A stretch of DNA of 64,000 bases, taken from Prunella strophiata (Eukaryota > Chordata > Aves > Passeriformes > Prunellidae). The notes below the pieces were generated by a model, which searched no databases, was not told the origin of the DNA, and saw only the letters and a program-made list of their open reading frames with translations. Where the stretch lies: NCBI GenBank assembly GCA_036583965.1, contig JAZBQD010000017.1:26508385-26572384 (forward strand), written 5' to 3'. Below are positions 14,508-28,319 of this stretch, in pieces. The position numbers and the translations under genes are program-made. How positions within the stretch are numbered: position 1 is the first letter of the stretch; the number at the start of each line of letters is the position of its first letter.

Positions 14508-15425
14508 GTCATAGTATCATAGGATTATTTAGGTTAGAAAAGACCTTTAAAATCATCAAGTCTAACCATTAATCCAGAATTCCAAAGCCTACCACTAAAG
14601 CATCTACTACTCTTTTAAATACCTCTAGGAATGGTGACTCAACTGCTGTTGTCAACAGGACAGCCATTCTAATGCTGAACAACATTTTCAGTGAAGAAAT
14701 TTCCTAATACCTGATCTAAACCTTCTCTGGGTGTGCCTTGAGGCCATTTTCTCTTGTTACATCATCTGTTACCTGGAAGAGATTAAAATCCACCTCGACA
14801 CAACTCCTTTGAGGTAGCAGTAGAGAGCAATGAAGTCTGCTGTTCTCCATGGTAAACAACCCCATTCCCTCAGCTTCTCCTTATAAATTTGTGCTGTAGA
14901 CACTTCAGCAGCATCACTGTTTTTCTTTTAACATGCTCCAGCACCTCAGTACCCTGGGGTCCTTTCAACTGAGCTTCCAGCCACTCTGCCCCAGGCCTGC
15001 AGCAGTGCATGGGGCTACTGTTGAACTTCTTATGATTGGCCTTGGCCTATCAATCCAGCCTGTCCAGGTCTCTCTGTAGAGCCTTCCTACTCTCCAGCAG
15101 ATCATCACTCCTGCCCAATTTAGTGTCACTGCAAAGTGAGGATGCATTCAGTTCTCTCATCCAGATCACTGACAAAGATATTAAACAGGATGGCTCCAAT
15201 ATTGAACCCTGGGGAACCCCACTAATGACCAGTCAAAAAGTGGTTGTGGCAAGATTCACCACCTCTTTCTTGGCCCACCCATCCAGCCAAGTATTTTACC
15301 CAAAGCATAACAGCCCAAGCCATGAGCAGCTGTTTGTGATACAATAGCTACTACAGCACTCAACCAAGACCAATGTTCTCTGACCTTTCTACCAGACAAG
15401 ATCTATTGCCTCCTCCAGGATATTG
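14508..15425 (-). mobile_element. CR1 LINE 3' portion, minus orientation
   Basis: The low-coordinate edge 'catagtatcataggatt' is the degenerate reverse of the CR1 octamer 3' end. It is followed by 'ttaggttagaaaagacctttaaaatcatcaagtc', the CR1 3' UTR start in reverse. Further in come CR1 blocks such as 'cttctctgggtgtgcc', 'tgtccaggtctctctgtagagcc' and 'attgaaccctggggaaccccact'. The copy is 5'-truncated, as is usual for CR1, and many substitutions mark it as old. ORFs crossing it are antisense shadows. The upper edge is approximate. Confidence 0.85.
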
Positions 15426-15833
15426 GCAACTCAGAGTAAAACCTGTTTTGTAATTAGATAATTCAGACAGATCATCAGAGCCATCAAGACATCCACTCTC
15501 CTGGGTCTCCTATTGCTATTTCTGTATTCTTCAGCTTTCTTGCATCCATACTTCCTGAACAATAAGACCTTTCATTGTATAGAAATTCTTGCTGCAATGC
15601 AATTATTTCTAGCTTCCCTCCATCGGTTCACTGATGTAGGAATAAATTAGGCAGGTATTTATTAAAACATATACGAACCAGCAACATATTAACCACTGTA
15701 GGACCACATTTATAGAATTGTCCTTTGCTGTTCTAGAGAGTAGTGGGACATAACACCAATTCCTCTGCTCCTGCTATGCCAGTACAAAATGTTACTATAG
15801 AAATGTAATTAATCAATACTCCTCTATGCAATT

Positions 15834-16457
15834 CAGTGTGCCCTGGCAGCCAGGAGGGCCACCCATGTCCTGGGGGCCATCAGGCACAGCATCCCAGCCA
15901 GGCAAGGGAGGGGATTGTCCTGCTCTGCTCTGCCCTGGTGCAGCCTCACCTCGAGTGCTGGGGACAGTTTTGGGTGCCACAGTGTAAGAAAGACATTGAG
16001 CTGTTAGAGAGCATCCAAAGGGGACAACAAAGATGGTGAAGGGCCTTGAGGTGAAACCGTGTGAGGAGCGGCTGAGGTCACTTGGTCTGTTCAGCCTGGA
16101 GGAGACAGAGGGGAGACCTCACTGCAGTTACAGCTTCCTCACGAGGGAAGAGGAAGGGCAGGCACTGATCTGTTTCTTCTCTATGGTGAGCACTGGCAGG
16201 ATTGAAGAGAATGGCCTGGAAATGAGATAGGGGAGGTTTAGGCTGGATATGAAGGAAAGGTTCTTCACCCAAACAGTGTCTGGTCACTGGAACTGCCCCT
16301 GGTCACTGCACCACCCCTGACAGAGCTCAAGAAGCATTTGGACAATGCTTTCAGGTACATGGTGTGATTACTGGGGATGTCCTGTGCAGGGCAAGGAGTT
16401 GGACTTTGACGATCCTCTTGGTTCCCTTCCAATCCAGCATATTCTGTGATTCTGTGA
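15834..16457 (+). mobile_element. CR1 LINE 3' end, plus orientation, 5'-truncated
   Basis: It begins with 'gccctggcagccaggagggccac' and runs through canonical CR1 blocks: 'cctggtgcagcctcacctcgagtgctggggacag', 'gaggtgaaaccgtgtgaggagcggctgag', 'cctggaggagacagaggggagacctcactgcag', 'ggttcttcaccca'. It ends with 'attctgtgattctgtg', the tandem octamer that defines the CR1 3' terminus. Only the extreme C-terminal coding end and 3' UTR remain. The plus-strand ORFs inside are remnants of this element, not host genes. Confidence 0.92.
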
Positions 16458-17209
16458 AAACCATAATTTCTGCCAAATAATTCCTGTTTCTAATTCATGA
16501 ACTGCCAATTTCTCCTTAATGGATAACATTTATATATAGTGGTCAATGAACCATAATCAAATAAAGAGAAATTATATGTTCTTCCAGAACAATTTCTTTC
16601 ATTCTGTCCCCTAAATATTTTAAAGCAGATAAACATTACCTAAATGAACAGTTCATTCCTGAAACATTAAATTCTCAATTACAGTGGAATAAAAATTACT
16701 CTGTCTTCCCTTTTCAAGTCAGGCATTTAGGTATCTTTATTTAAATTGAGCCACTACCATCTCAATTTTATGGCATCCTTTCAGTAAGGGGAGCAGTGGT
16801 GTTTATTAACAAAAGATGTTGGTGTAAAGAAAAATATAAGGTCAGTTAAAGGATGATAGAAATAAAATTCCACTCATTTTTCTTTATTTCTCAGCAGATC
16901 CTTCTAAACCTAAACAAAAGTATATAATATCATAAATAAGTCATCCTAAGACTTTACTCATTTAAATCCAATGACAAATAACTAGTTATGAACCTTCCAG
17001 TCTGAGCATGCTTTAAAGTCATGGGCTAAGTACTACACTTCTGGTGTACTCATGTACAGGGTATGTTAGCTACTCCACCATCCCAGACTACTTTAAGAAA
17101 TAGAAGGGCAAAAATCCAGTGAAAAACTGTGCTGAGAGCAACTGCACTCGCTCTAGGAATTAGTGACTTTAATGTTGTAGATATCCTACTAACTATTTTA
17201 TATGTCTGT
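16458..17209. other. Unique-looking non-coding stretch
   Basis: Nothing recognisable between the CR1 copy and the LTR scrap. Confidence 0.5.
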
Positions 17210-17315
17210 GTAGCAGTTTAGAACAACTCTGACACACCCGTTTGTCTTCAAGCTCTGCTGCTTCACAACTACTGCAAAAAAAATTAACTCTGTCCTGGCC
17301 AAAAACACGGGACAC
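17210..17315 (-). mobile_element. ERV LTR edge fragment, minus orientation
   Basis: On the minus strand it starts TGTCCCGTGTTTTTGGCCAG and continues GACAGAGTTAATTTTTTTTGCAGTAGTTGTGAAGC. This is the same 5' LTR edge style as the copy ending near 4437. Only about 100 bp can be recognised; the rest of the LTR is missing or too diverged. Confidence 0.5.
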
Positions 17316-20300
17316 TCTACTATTGTGATTTTATTTACAATTGGTCAAGATGCTCATCTTCAACATATCAGTAGCTGCTTTCAGCATATCATATCAGTAT
17401 CTGCAGATTACAAACATAAATTTGCAGATGAGACCAGCAGCATCACTTGCTTGAAGGAAAATGCAACGATGGGACCACTGTTTGCTCTAAGATAACATCT
17501 CAGCATTTAGATAATAGACCCTCATGGCTTTCTGAGTTGGGCTTTACAACTGGTTTATAACATTCAATAGCTACCAGCGCATCTATCTTCCTATCTCTCT
17601 TCCACTGACCTTTTGAACAACTAGAAATTGAATTTGTAAGGATGACATGACATAAAATAATATTCATTTTCTTATTTTAAACTAGCTATTCAATGAGTTT
17701 ATTAGATGTTTTATGGAGGTGCAGTATCACAAGAAATTATAGATAATTGCCTCTTTTATTAAGAGACTTAAAGACTTTAAAATTTATAGCTAAATAGAAG
17801 AAGGATGTTATGTGTTTGAATAAACAAATAAGGAAAAAGTTTGTGAGAGGAGCAGTGTAACTCCAACAAATGAGACCACATCTCAGAATAGATTTTGAGC
17901 TTATTTTTGGACATTTTTTCATATTCCTAGATCTAATGTGCAGTAGCAGCTCACCAAAAAACTGTTGCCTTCAAGAAAGCAGGTAATGAGAACAAGACAA
18001 AGGTTATAACTTTTCAGTTATACCTACGTATTTATAATATTAATATATAGTGCTTGGATATTGTCAAGAGAAAGAAGCAGCTGTCTTAAAATTAAGGCCA
18101 GGAAAGGATAACATCATTTGCTTTAGCAACAAGTCTGATACAGATGATAACTTTTCTTAAGAAAAGTGAGAAAAAATTGACTATATTCCTTTTTCATCAA
18201 AGAAACAAAAATACAAGAAAAGAGCAAAGTATTCTCTGAAAATAGCAGAAGATCATCTCTAAATGCAAAAAAAAAAGCTCCTTTCTACAGAGGATTGCAA
18301 AATTTTAGAAAGCAACACCACAAGATCTCTGTTGAGGAAGTCAGTATTTGAAGGTTCAAATAGGCGTTTAGACAGTTTTATTAATTGTCCCTTAAATGGA
18401 TACTTAAAAGAAGGACTGATAGAAGGACAGATCTGTGTACACAACATCCTTTATGCAACAACTGCCAACACAGAAAGACAAGTGTACAGACAAGGGAAAT
18501 TGGCTAATTTTTCCATTTTCTTGAAGCCACATTGTTGGTCTACACAAACTACTGCTCTGCTTCAGCAGATATCCCTTGGGCAAGGGTCTGTTTAAGTGCA
18601 TGAGGAACACCTCTTTGACCTCTCTTTTAGTGTGAGCTGTCATCAGATAATTGTAAAATGAAGAGGTGTCCACAAGCAGACAAAAGCCAGGGGAAAAAAT
18701 ATAGGAGACAGAAGATTATTTAATCACCAGTCATGCAGAGGTAAATTGGAAATTTTTTTTTAAATAGAAAAAAATTTTAAAAGAGACAAAGAAAGGAGGA
18801 GGAGCTAGTGGAAAGATTTGCTGTTTTCAAAATTGAAGTAGTCCAGTCATAATCAGCAGGGCTTTGGGGTTTGGGGTTTTTTTTGAGGGGGGAATGGTTA
18901 ATGTGAAAAAAGAAGCATTCAAAATTACTCAAATTAATCACAATTATTCTAAAAAAATATGTACTTTGGACAAAAACACTGTCATCATTGTCAAAAGTAT
19001 CTCATCTACAGAATTGCTGCTTGCAGCTAGGTCTACAAAAGTAAAACTGTCAAAACATGACAAATCTCACTTTTGCTTGTCAGCTTTCATTTCCAGTTAC
19101 AGGGCTATTATGAATTTAAACTCCAGGGGAGGAGCAAATATTTTTGATAGAACACCTATTGGCTTTGAGATATATTGTATAATTTGACTATTATATAATA
19201 TATAGTCTCCACTCTTCAGTTTTCTAATAAAAAAATACTTTTTCAAAAAAGAAAAGTTTTCAACCAAATTTATTTGCCTCTGCAAAGTTCTAGCCTCATC
19301 CCTTTAAGCTGACCAAGTTCATTCATTGAATGTTAAATGAGAGACAGTCAAAGAAAACAGTTTGTGAATTGACTGCAAAATAACCTCTGGTAGTTGGCAA
19401 ATACAGAGCAATAGTAAAACACATTTCCGGAAATTAATGCCCTTCCCTCATGGATTTAATGTTGCTTGACGCTGTTCATGTGGGCAAAGCTTGTGAATCA
19501 CTAGGAGCAGAGAACAAGGAGCTGGCTCCTTCATGAGTATTGTCTGCAATGAATTATTCAGTCAACTATATTTATGACCACCTGTGATGAAAATGTTCTA
19601 CTAACTCCAATCAGCATTAAATTGCCTTCCCTCCCTATCCACACTGATGGTCAGAGAATATTGATGAAAACATCTACTGCAGCATTTAATGTTTATTTAA
19701 TTAACAAGTTCTCCACTTGCTAATTGCAGGGTTCCCTTCATGAATCAAGGTAAGAACACACACTGTTTAAATCCCATGAAGGTAATGTGATTTCTCAGGT
19801 TCATTTCCAATGCACATTCACCAAAATGAGCCAACTCCATTCCAACAGTACAACTATTCTCTCAAAAAAACTCAGTTAAATGAAGAATGTGGTAAGTAAT
19901 GAAAAGAGTCCATTGAGCATTTGAGTGTATTTGTGAACAGGTGTTACACTTTGAGAGAAATGGGATTCAGTAAACTGGCAGGATTTTGGCCTTAAACAAC
20001 TCATGTACTCAGTGAGAATAGTAGTCAAAAAGAGGAGAGATTACTGTGGCTATCAGTAAGAAAATATTATTTTGACAAGCCCACAACGGGAGGGTTTTAC
20101 ACACATATAATAATAGTAATATGTAATGTATATGTATACACATATAATAATACTCCAAAAGTATAGTGGTTTTTGGGGTGAAGAAACAGGAAAAAAAATT
20201 CAAAGATTCTAAGCTTTACAGTCTAGTTGTCTAAAGAAACCCCAGGAAGACACAAAATCAAAGTGCGAGACACTTAATTGGAAAAACAATGGAGGAAACC

Positions 20301-23300
20301 TTTGCACTTTTCGGTTTATTTTTATAGGGTTTTTTTTTCTTATTATTAGATTTTTGAAGACTGTTAAAAAGTATTTGCTTAGATTTGCTATTAGAAACTT
20401 CAGCTTTTCTGAGTTTTCCAGTGGAAATGATGTTGCCCAATTAACGGAAAGACCCCAGGAGGCCACCACATGTAGGTGTAGAGAGACAAGCTTCCAATGT
20501 TCCTTCGACCTTGTTGCAGATATCTCAGAAGGGTTGGTCAGCCAGCCACTCACCCAGCATGTGCTTTGTTCTGCGATCAGAAAAACATAAAGAAAGCAAC
20601 AGTGGTTGAGATGAGGGAAAGAAATCAGGTGAAATCAAAGTCCTCAGCTTAGTCTTATGTCAGAGACTCTTTCCGCAGTGATGGTATTTTGTCAAAGTGA
20701 AATGCAGGAGCTGTAATAAGGGTGCAAAATCGATTGGACAGCAAAGCATAAAAAGAAAGTCACAACCTGGAAACCACCAGCTGGAGACCACTTCAGCTGA
20801 TGGCTTAAGGTGGCAAGTTTCAGAGTTAATTAAATCCCTTATATTTCAATTGCACTGCAGGGTCACAAGAACTGCCATCAACTGTCATAGCCACCGCATA
20901 AGACCAATTCTCTACTGAGCATGGTTCAGACAAACACATATTTTGGAGTTATAAACTGAGGGTTAGGGTCTGACCAGGTGAACACAGAATGTAATAAAAA
21001 GACTCATTAGATTTCCCTGGAGTGTATAAACACCAGGATGGACAGAGTCCAGAGCTGGTGCTGTTGCCTGGCCCTCTGCAACAGGCAACCTTTTCTTCAG
21101 AGTACAAGAGGTAATAAAGCAATGCAGAATCAAAACAGCTCCACACTGCAGTCAAACTATTATAATTGTTGTCTGGAGAGCTAAGTTGCAGACTAGCCGG
21201 TCCCAGTATTTAATTTTTCTGTCAGCAGACAGTAGAAATCTGTATTGCAGTTAGAAGAACCAGGATAGCAAAATCTATGTGCAAGCCTGCATACGTAAAA
21301 GCAGCAAAGAATTATATGGTACATCAAGGTATTTCAAGCCCATGAAGACAAAAGCCTGGGAGGAAAATACGTGATATTGTAAACTTACTTCTACTGTGCA
21401 AAAAGGCTGTGAGGGGCCACTAAAGGCCAGGATGTCTTATAAACAGTATGCTACAGATGCATATGCTGGAATTTTTTAATGCAGGCTGCAAGATAAACAA
21501 GGTTTGTACCAAGAGTTTTAAATTTGTTTTGACTAATGAGGCATATAGGTTCAGATAGGCTGGATTGCCTGAGAAACTAAAACAAATTCCCAGTGCATTT
21601 GCTGTGAAGATTTCAGTAATTTCTTTCATGCACAATCAAATCTAGGACTCCCATCAACTAGTCACTCAAAACAAAAAAGAATAAGAAGCAGGCAAGTGAA
21701 GCAATGTTGCAGTTAAATGCATCACAGACTGTCCACAGTGACATCCAGGTCAGCTGCACACAAGTACATCATTTGAGCATTTTAATCTGTTCCACCAATT
21801 ACTTCAGCTTTGGCAAAGGCAGCAAGAAAACTGATGCTCTGTAACTCTACAAGTCAAGGAAAGCATTGTTTCTGCTCTTTGGTGTTGCTTAATATCTGCA
21901 GTAAATAAACCAGAAAAATAACAAATGGGACAATTGCCTCTTTTTTTCGGGCAGAAGAAACAGACAGACAGCTTCCATTTATCAAGAGACATCTTACCAA
22001 TATTAGGTGAATTGAAAAGAAACACAACAAATTTGAAATAATGAATTGAATTCTGTGTGCCTTATGCATGCATTTGGCTGCAAAGCCTTTCTTGGTCTCT
22101 TTTCTGCCACTTGGCAAGTACCCATCTCCCAAAACAGAAAGGCAGTAGGTGTATAAATCCGGATTTTCCAAGAATTTAAATTACATCCCACTTGCAGTAG
22201 AAGTTTGTACATTATCAGTCCAGAGGGATTCAAATTGCATTCACCATGGAGTCCTCACAAAACACAATGGCCCTGCATAGCCAATCAACACCAGGACATG
22301 GTCAATGGCTGTCTGATCTCCTTTTACTGCAGAACTGCACAAGGAACCAGACTTGAGACCAGCACTCAGGACATCTGCATTTCTTCTCCTTCCATGGAGG
22401 TACCCTTTTCAAATTGAGAGGATGAACTACGTAATTTTGCAAGGCAAGAAGGTATCTACAAAGGCTAAGAGAAAACTTTATTTAACACAGAAAAATTAAG
22501 ATACTGAATAAATATTTTTTTCCCTCTAAACAGTATTCTTATCAGAGTTTTACATGTTTATTTTCAGCCATCCATCTATAAGAAGGAAATAGATAAACAA
22601 GAGTGTCGGTGTTTGAAGAAACAGACAGAACACTGGTAACTCCTTTAGAAGAGTAGTCTATACATAAGAAGTACCAGACTTGCAAAGTCAGGAAATAACT
22701 GTGGACTTTATCTGATTAGGAGTTATAAATTACAAATAAAAACAGAAATTACACACACACATATATTACAAGGGTAACTGCTCAGCCCATAAAGCTTAAA
22801 CTACATTAATATGCTTGAATCAGAATGCACCTATCTGTTAGCAACATACAAATATCCAGCAACCAGTGAAATATACTTTCAGGACCAGTACTAGCAACCC
22901 TAGCCACTTTTAAAAGCACACCTACAAACTAGCACATGCCCCTCCACACTGTCTCACAGGTGCTGTCATGGAGGTGTGGATCCCTTCTCAATGTTTCCCC
23001 AAAGCTGTGCCATAGCAACTGATAGTTTTATCCCAGACTATTCAGTATCCTGTCTTTACGCATTGAAAATTTATAGCTGTCATTCAGGTAAAGCAATTTT
23101 TGTTCCATCATAAAAATATCTGGGCATCCCAAAAATAATGCAAACAGCCAAGCTGCTGCATAGATGTGACAACTCTCATGCTTGGGACATGCATTTGGAT
23201 AGCCACACAATCTGTGCAAGATTAGCCCTGGCACACTGCTGGCTGGCTTCTGAGGAAAAGTTCCTCTCCTTTACTAGAAACCTAAGTTGCAAAATAACTG

Positions 23301-26300
23301 ATTTATTGTTAAAGATTTAAATTAGATTACTATTTCTATCTTCCTAATGACTATATATTTTAAGCTCTAATTTTCTGTGAAATGTTTTGATGTCAAAACC
23401 AACAAGCCAGTAAAAAGCCATATGCTATGTATCCTACACTGGATTCTCCTGAAGCTCTTTGCTATTTGCTGATATTATGATACTTCTGGTCTCCACAGTA
23501 CTGAGCAGATCTAGGATTTGGTGATTTGGTCAATAGTTTTTGTAACCTTACAATGTTGTTTGGTCTTTCATGATGGAAATGTATTAAAACAAAATTATAA
23601 GTTAGAAACAAAAGGAATTTTCCCTCATGGCACTTTTTTTTTTCCACTACCACACTGTTTCTTTGCAGCTGAGTGCTGTAGCTCATAAATCCTCTCTCAA
23701 GACCACCAAATTTTAAGTGCCTTGAAAACTGTTTGACAAAAGTACATCGATACATTGGCCAAATTCATCACGCATTATTATTGCTCGCAATTTTTCAGAT
23801 GCAAGAAGTAATTCTTAAGTGAATAAATACCCTGATTTCTGCTAAAATATTTACAGTTCATGAGAGCATCTGGTATTAACAGGATTCCTGTAACTGACCA
23901 AAAATGAGATAATCATTAATCAGATCAAAAAACTTCAGCACTCGTAAATCACTGAAAAGTGCTAATCAACTTAAGATAGTTCCTCTATTCACACTTAACC
24001 CAATGTGGGATTTAAACCAACTGCTTTGTAAGAAAAGACTGTAATGTAACTAAATACTTCCATTTCTTTTTGGAATTGCTCTTCTTCACAAAGAATGAGG
24101 TTATGAATATGATGAAAAGATATTCCACTTCGTGGCTTCAGATAAAATATTGAAGTGTATCACATTTCATCTCATACCTGTCAATACAATATTTACTTGG
24201 GGAAATCTGGCTGGCAGGTAAAAAAACATCCTTAGCAAACCATACAGACATTTGTGAAGGAATAGTGGGTGGCACAGAGGAGTGAGCAGGGGAATGCACA
24301 AAGGCTTTTAGTCCAACTGCTTTACCTCTTATACCTGTCAAACTATCCCCTCTCTCCAGCCTTGCCAATGTTAAAGCACAAGCATTTAGTATTTGTATGC
24401 TTCCACTGTACATGGACTAGCCCTGTCAAAACCAAAATCTGCCACATTTTAATGTTCTCTTCTTAAATGTTTCCAGTATTTTTCTTCCAGATGAAAGAGC
24501 ATTTCTTTATTAGTGCTTGTTCAAAGAAACAAGCAATTTCGGATGAGAAGGGCATCAACTGAAAATAAATGGAGGCAAATTATTGTTATTTGATTTGCTG
24601 ACCGGAAAGATTAAAATGGAAACATAGGGGTTCACAGAACAAGTGCATTTTATTTCAGATTGAAATGATGTCTAATCCTGATTAAATATGCCTTGAGGTA
24701 GGAACAGGAAATGTAACCCACTTAAATGTGATGTTCTGGAAGAAGGTTAAACAATACAAAGGAAAACTCCTTTCCTGGCTTTCCTTAAAAACTGTTCTGC
24801 CTTAACAGGTGCAATTTTGGGGATACAACTTTATGTCAAATAAAGCTATTTCTGGTTTACATACTTGTAATATTTGCACAGAAAAGTGAACTGTACTTTT
24901 AAAGGACAAAAACTAAAGTATAGAAGGAAAATTCTTCCCTTAAGGTAAAGCACCTTTCAAAAGGATTAATTAACTGAAAATTTCACCCCTGCCTATGCAT
25001 TGTCTCCAGTTAAAGCAGTACTCAAGACCACAGCAAAGTGAGGGAATCTATTTTGTTCCTTATTATTTCTTCTTTTGGAAGGACAGGATCAAATGTCTTT
25101 TTATATGTGCAGTGTTACCATGCCATAGCATAGCTCCTTAAGTCTCCATCCTACAATCCAAACCACAAATTTATGCACCCCAGCATAGGCTCAGGAATTG
25201 CAATGAAACTTTGAAAGGGTCAAATCAGACACACTGAGAGAACATTTGGATAACTGGGACTGGTTATTCTTCTATGTCTTGTATAGAATTTTTATCTTTC
25301 AGTGAGAATTAGAAAATATTTTTCAAAGAAGGAACAAACTGATTGTATACTCACATGAAAACAAAACTAAACAAAACATTGAGTGAGAAAGCTAAGGCCA
25401 ACTGTAATAGCTGAAACCTCTTCTTTTTTTTTTCTTTTTTTTTTTTTTTCAATAGGCCAGATGTCAGTTTTGGAAATGTTTCAACTGTAAAAAAGCATAT
25501 TTAAAAGGGAGAAGAAAACCCAAACAAAAACAGCTGCTGTTGCATGAATTCTTAAAGATTGTGCAAAGCATTATTTGACAAGTAACTGTAGTGCTCAAGA
25601 GCAGAGCAGCTGGTATGGACTGATGACAGAGGTTGAACTCTCTCAATTTCCTCACAATGTACTTGAGTCACTTTCTGCAGTTTAACGTGGGACTTCAGGT
25701 AGAGTACAAAACATCACCTGTCATTGTGACAGCCAAAGATTTCCATGGATTTCTACAGCATCCAAACACTCCAGAAATTGAAGAAAGTCATCCCCTAAGA
25801 CACCTCCCAGATCTCTCCCTAAATGCTGCTGCCAGTAAAATATTTGCATATTGAGGCTTCTCAACTGCAGTCTAAAAAAGGGCATCAGGGGAGAAGGGGG
25901 TGATACTGTCTCCTTTTGTATCATCATCCAGTGATGATACTTTCTTTGTTAATTTGCATTTCCTTAAAATTAACACTATTACCTACCTCTTGCACTTCCT
26001 GTTTAAAATATAAGACACTTGATGCATATCTATCTGAGACAATATAAAACCAGCTACCAAGTTAGAGCTCCTGCCTGACACTTGCAGATATCAGTCTTTC
26101 TAAACAAGCTCTCTGTCATCTACCACACAGATCATATTTCTTTGCTCCCCAGTAAAATAATTAGCTTTTGATAAATTAAATGCCATCATTAACAAAACAT
26201 AATAAGCAGTTAAATATCTCATAATGCTCTTGTTGGCAGTTATATAGATTAAGGAACAGAAATGACAAAAACTTTGACATTTAGACTAGTTTAAAGGTCT

Positions 26301-26340
26301 GGTATCCATGGACGTGAAATACAACTGAAGGTACAAGTAT
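17316..26340. other. Long non-coding stretch, no gene recognised
   Basis: No ORF above about 114 codons and no named mobile element. Part of it (about 19.44-19.76 kb) reads like a conserved non-coding element and contains a splice-bounded 20-nt stretch, reported as a finding. The remainder is AT-rich DNA. Confidence 0.5.
25422..25450 (+). repeat. Interrupted poly(T) tract
   Basis: A T run broken by single C residues near 25423 and 25434, ending at 'caatag'. Possibly a minus-strand A tail or a pyrimidine tract; no body is recognised. Confidence 0.8.
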
Positions 26341-26342
26341 TC

Positions 26343-26527
26343 TATATATAATCTCTCTCTTTCCCTCTCTCCCTTCATACATACATATATATATATATAT
26401 CATATGTATATCTTATAAATAATATAAAATTTATAGGTACATATATTTTATAAATATTTCTTTATTCATTATACCTACATGTATATGTATGTATGTATGT
26501 ATGTACATATATATATCTATATATATA
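26343..26527. repeat. TA/CATA microsatellite cluster with inverted arms
   Basis: It contains a (CT)n/CCCTCT patch, (CATA)n, (TA)n near 26386-26400, then (TATG)n and (TA)n near 26478-26526. Positions 26376-26389 and 26482-26495 are perfect 14-bp reverse complements. Confidence 0.85.
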
Positions 26528-26530
26528 AAA

Positions 26531-28319
26531 TTCTCTTTAATAGATCCTGTCTCAGGGATCTATATAACCAGGCAATCACTGTATGTTGACATGAAACCTA
26601 ATTTTTTTAGAGTTTACCTAGAACATGAAGTGTCCTTGGATGTTTCACTGGGTCATTGTGTGAAGTTTTCTGTACATATTTGTCTTATATAGAAACTCTA
26701 AGAATTTATCCATTCCAAGGATGTTGACAAGGGGCACAAAAGAGAGGACTCATCACAATCCAACCTGGGCCTGCACAGTCTGACAGACCACAGAGCATGT
26801 GATGTGATTCAGCATTGTGGGCACATTGCCTCAAGGTCAGTCATCTGAACTGGCTGAGTGACTGATTTGGGCATCCACATTTGCCCTTTCTTTGGTCAAA
26901 TCCCCACCCTGCAGATACTCCCTGTAATGGAGCACTTCCACTGTCCTCTTTAAGAGGAACATTTCCTTCTAGCAGAGTGCCTCAGGCATTTGTCTCTGGG
27001 CTGCCCCATGGTGTCACAGCTCCCTGTGCTCAGCTCAGGTCCATAGCAGTGCAAGGCACACAGCCCCCCTGGCTCACCCCAGGCTTGGCCACCAGCAGCT
27101 TTTGCCCAAGTAGCAGAGGCAAAAGCAAGGATCTTTTGAGGTCAGGAGCAAATGCATGTCCAGTGACTCACTTTCCCTGACAAGAAGAAAGAAGATTGTC
27201 ACTTAAATTTTCTCTCCTTTGGCTTTTAAAGTAGTATCCATCATGTTCAGTGAAACTGCTTTCAGCATCACCACATAGCTAGTCTCTGGAACAGCTATCA
27301 CAGTCACTGATTAGCATGTGGCCCAAAATATTTGAGAGACTGTTTATTTTTTCTGCAGATCTATTTCTTAATACAGCTGTCATGATATTAATTTCTCATG
27401 GTAACTGCAGGGAAAACCTGTGACTACTAGCTGTGGTGTATCCTGAGCAACCTACTGTAAATAGAAGTGAAAATAGCTTCCTATACACATAAAACCCAGA
27501 GATTCCTTTCCAAAGATAGCATTTGACCCAAATTGTACTAGAGGCATTTTCACAAAATGTCAGCTGTCAGGGAGCCATCAGCTGGAAATCCCAGAGCTAA
27601 ACCCGTCATGCCCCAGCCCATTTGGAGGAGAGCTGTGAGTCCTCAGCACAGGCCTGACCCCATGTCCATCTGCACAGATGCCTCCTGTCCACAGAAAATG
27701 CCCAGCACAACAGAGCTGGGAACCTAAACCAGCTAAATGCCATCACTCACAAGAATAATTAATCTCATAATCACCAGCTCAGCTGGCTGTAATTGTCAAT
27801 ATATTGTTTTATGAGCTTCCATTGGCAGGAAATGAATGATTTCTACCTCGCAAAAATGAAACAACTCCCCGGGTACGGTACAGGGATTATTTATATAGAA
27901 AAGAATAAATCATAATGAAAGTGGCAGGAAATAAATAAAAGGGCGATTCTGCTGGCTGAATGTCTGGAGTTGAAATTTCTATCTGAGGCAGGTTCCAGGG
28001 ATTTTCTCTATTACTTTACTTATTTAACCCTAGCTCCTATTTTAATGGATACTGATTTCTGTTTTGTTCAGATATATTAAGTGTCAGGCCATTTGTGCCT
28101 TCAGAATGTAACTATATATCTAATTTGGAGGGAAAAAAAATCAAATAAATACGGGAATTGCTATAGTCTTCCAGTAAAATATAGGGTTGTGAAGAAAACA
28201 TCTAGTCATTCTGCACTGTCAAAGTTGCCCATTAGCTGCACCCCTCTGCCAGGGATGTAGGTACAAAGTCAAAAGTAAAGCTAAATATGTTCAGTAAAAA
28301 ATATTTATCTGCTACTGAG
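26531..28319. other. Non-coding stretch, locally GC-richer, no gene recognised
   Basis: A locally GC-richer patch at about 26.7-27.2 kb holds a 99-codon open frame with no recognisable domain; I do not call it a gene. About 27.77-28.03 kb reads like a conserved non-coding element with homeodomain-type TAATTA cores (see findings). Confidence 0.45.

Noticed and set aside
15036..15347. 103-codon plus-strand ORF
   Set aside because: Antisense to a CR1 3' UTR copy.
16033..16230. Short plus-strand ORFs in the 15.8-16.3 kb region
   Set aside because: They lie in the CR1 3' region and are not host genes.
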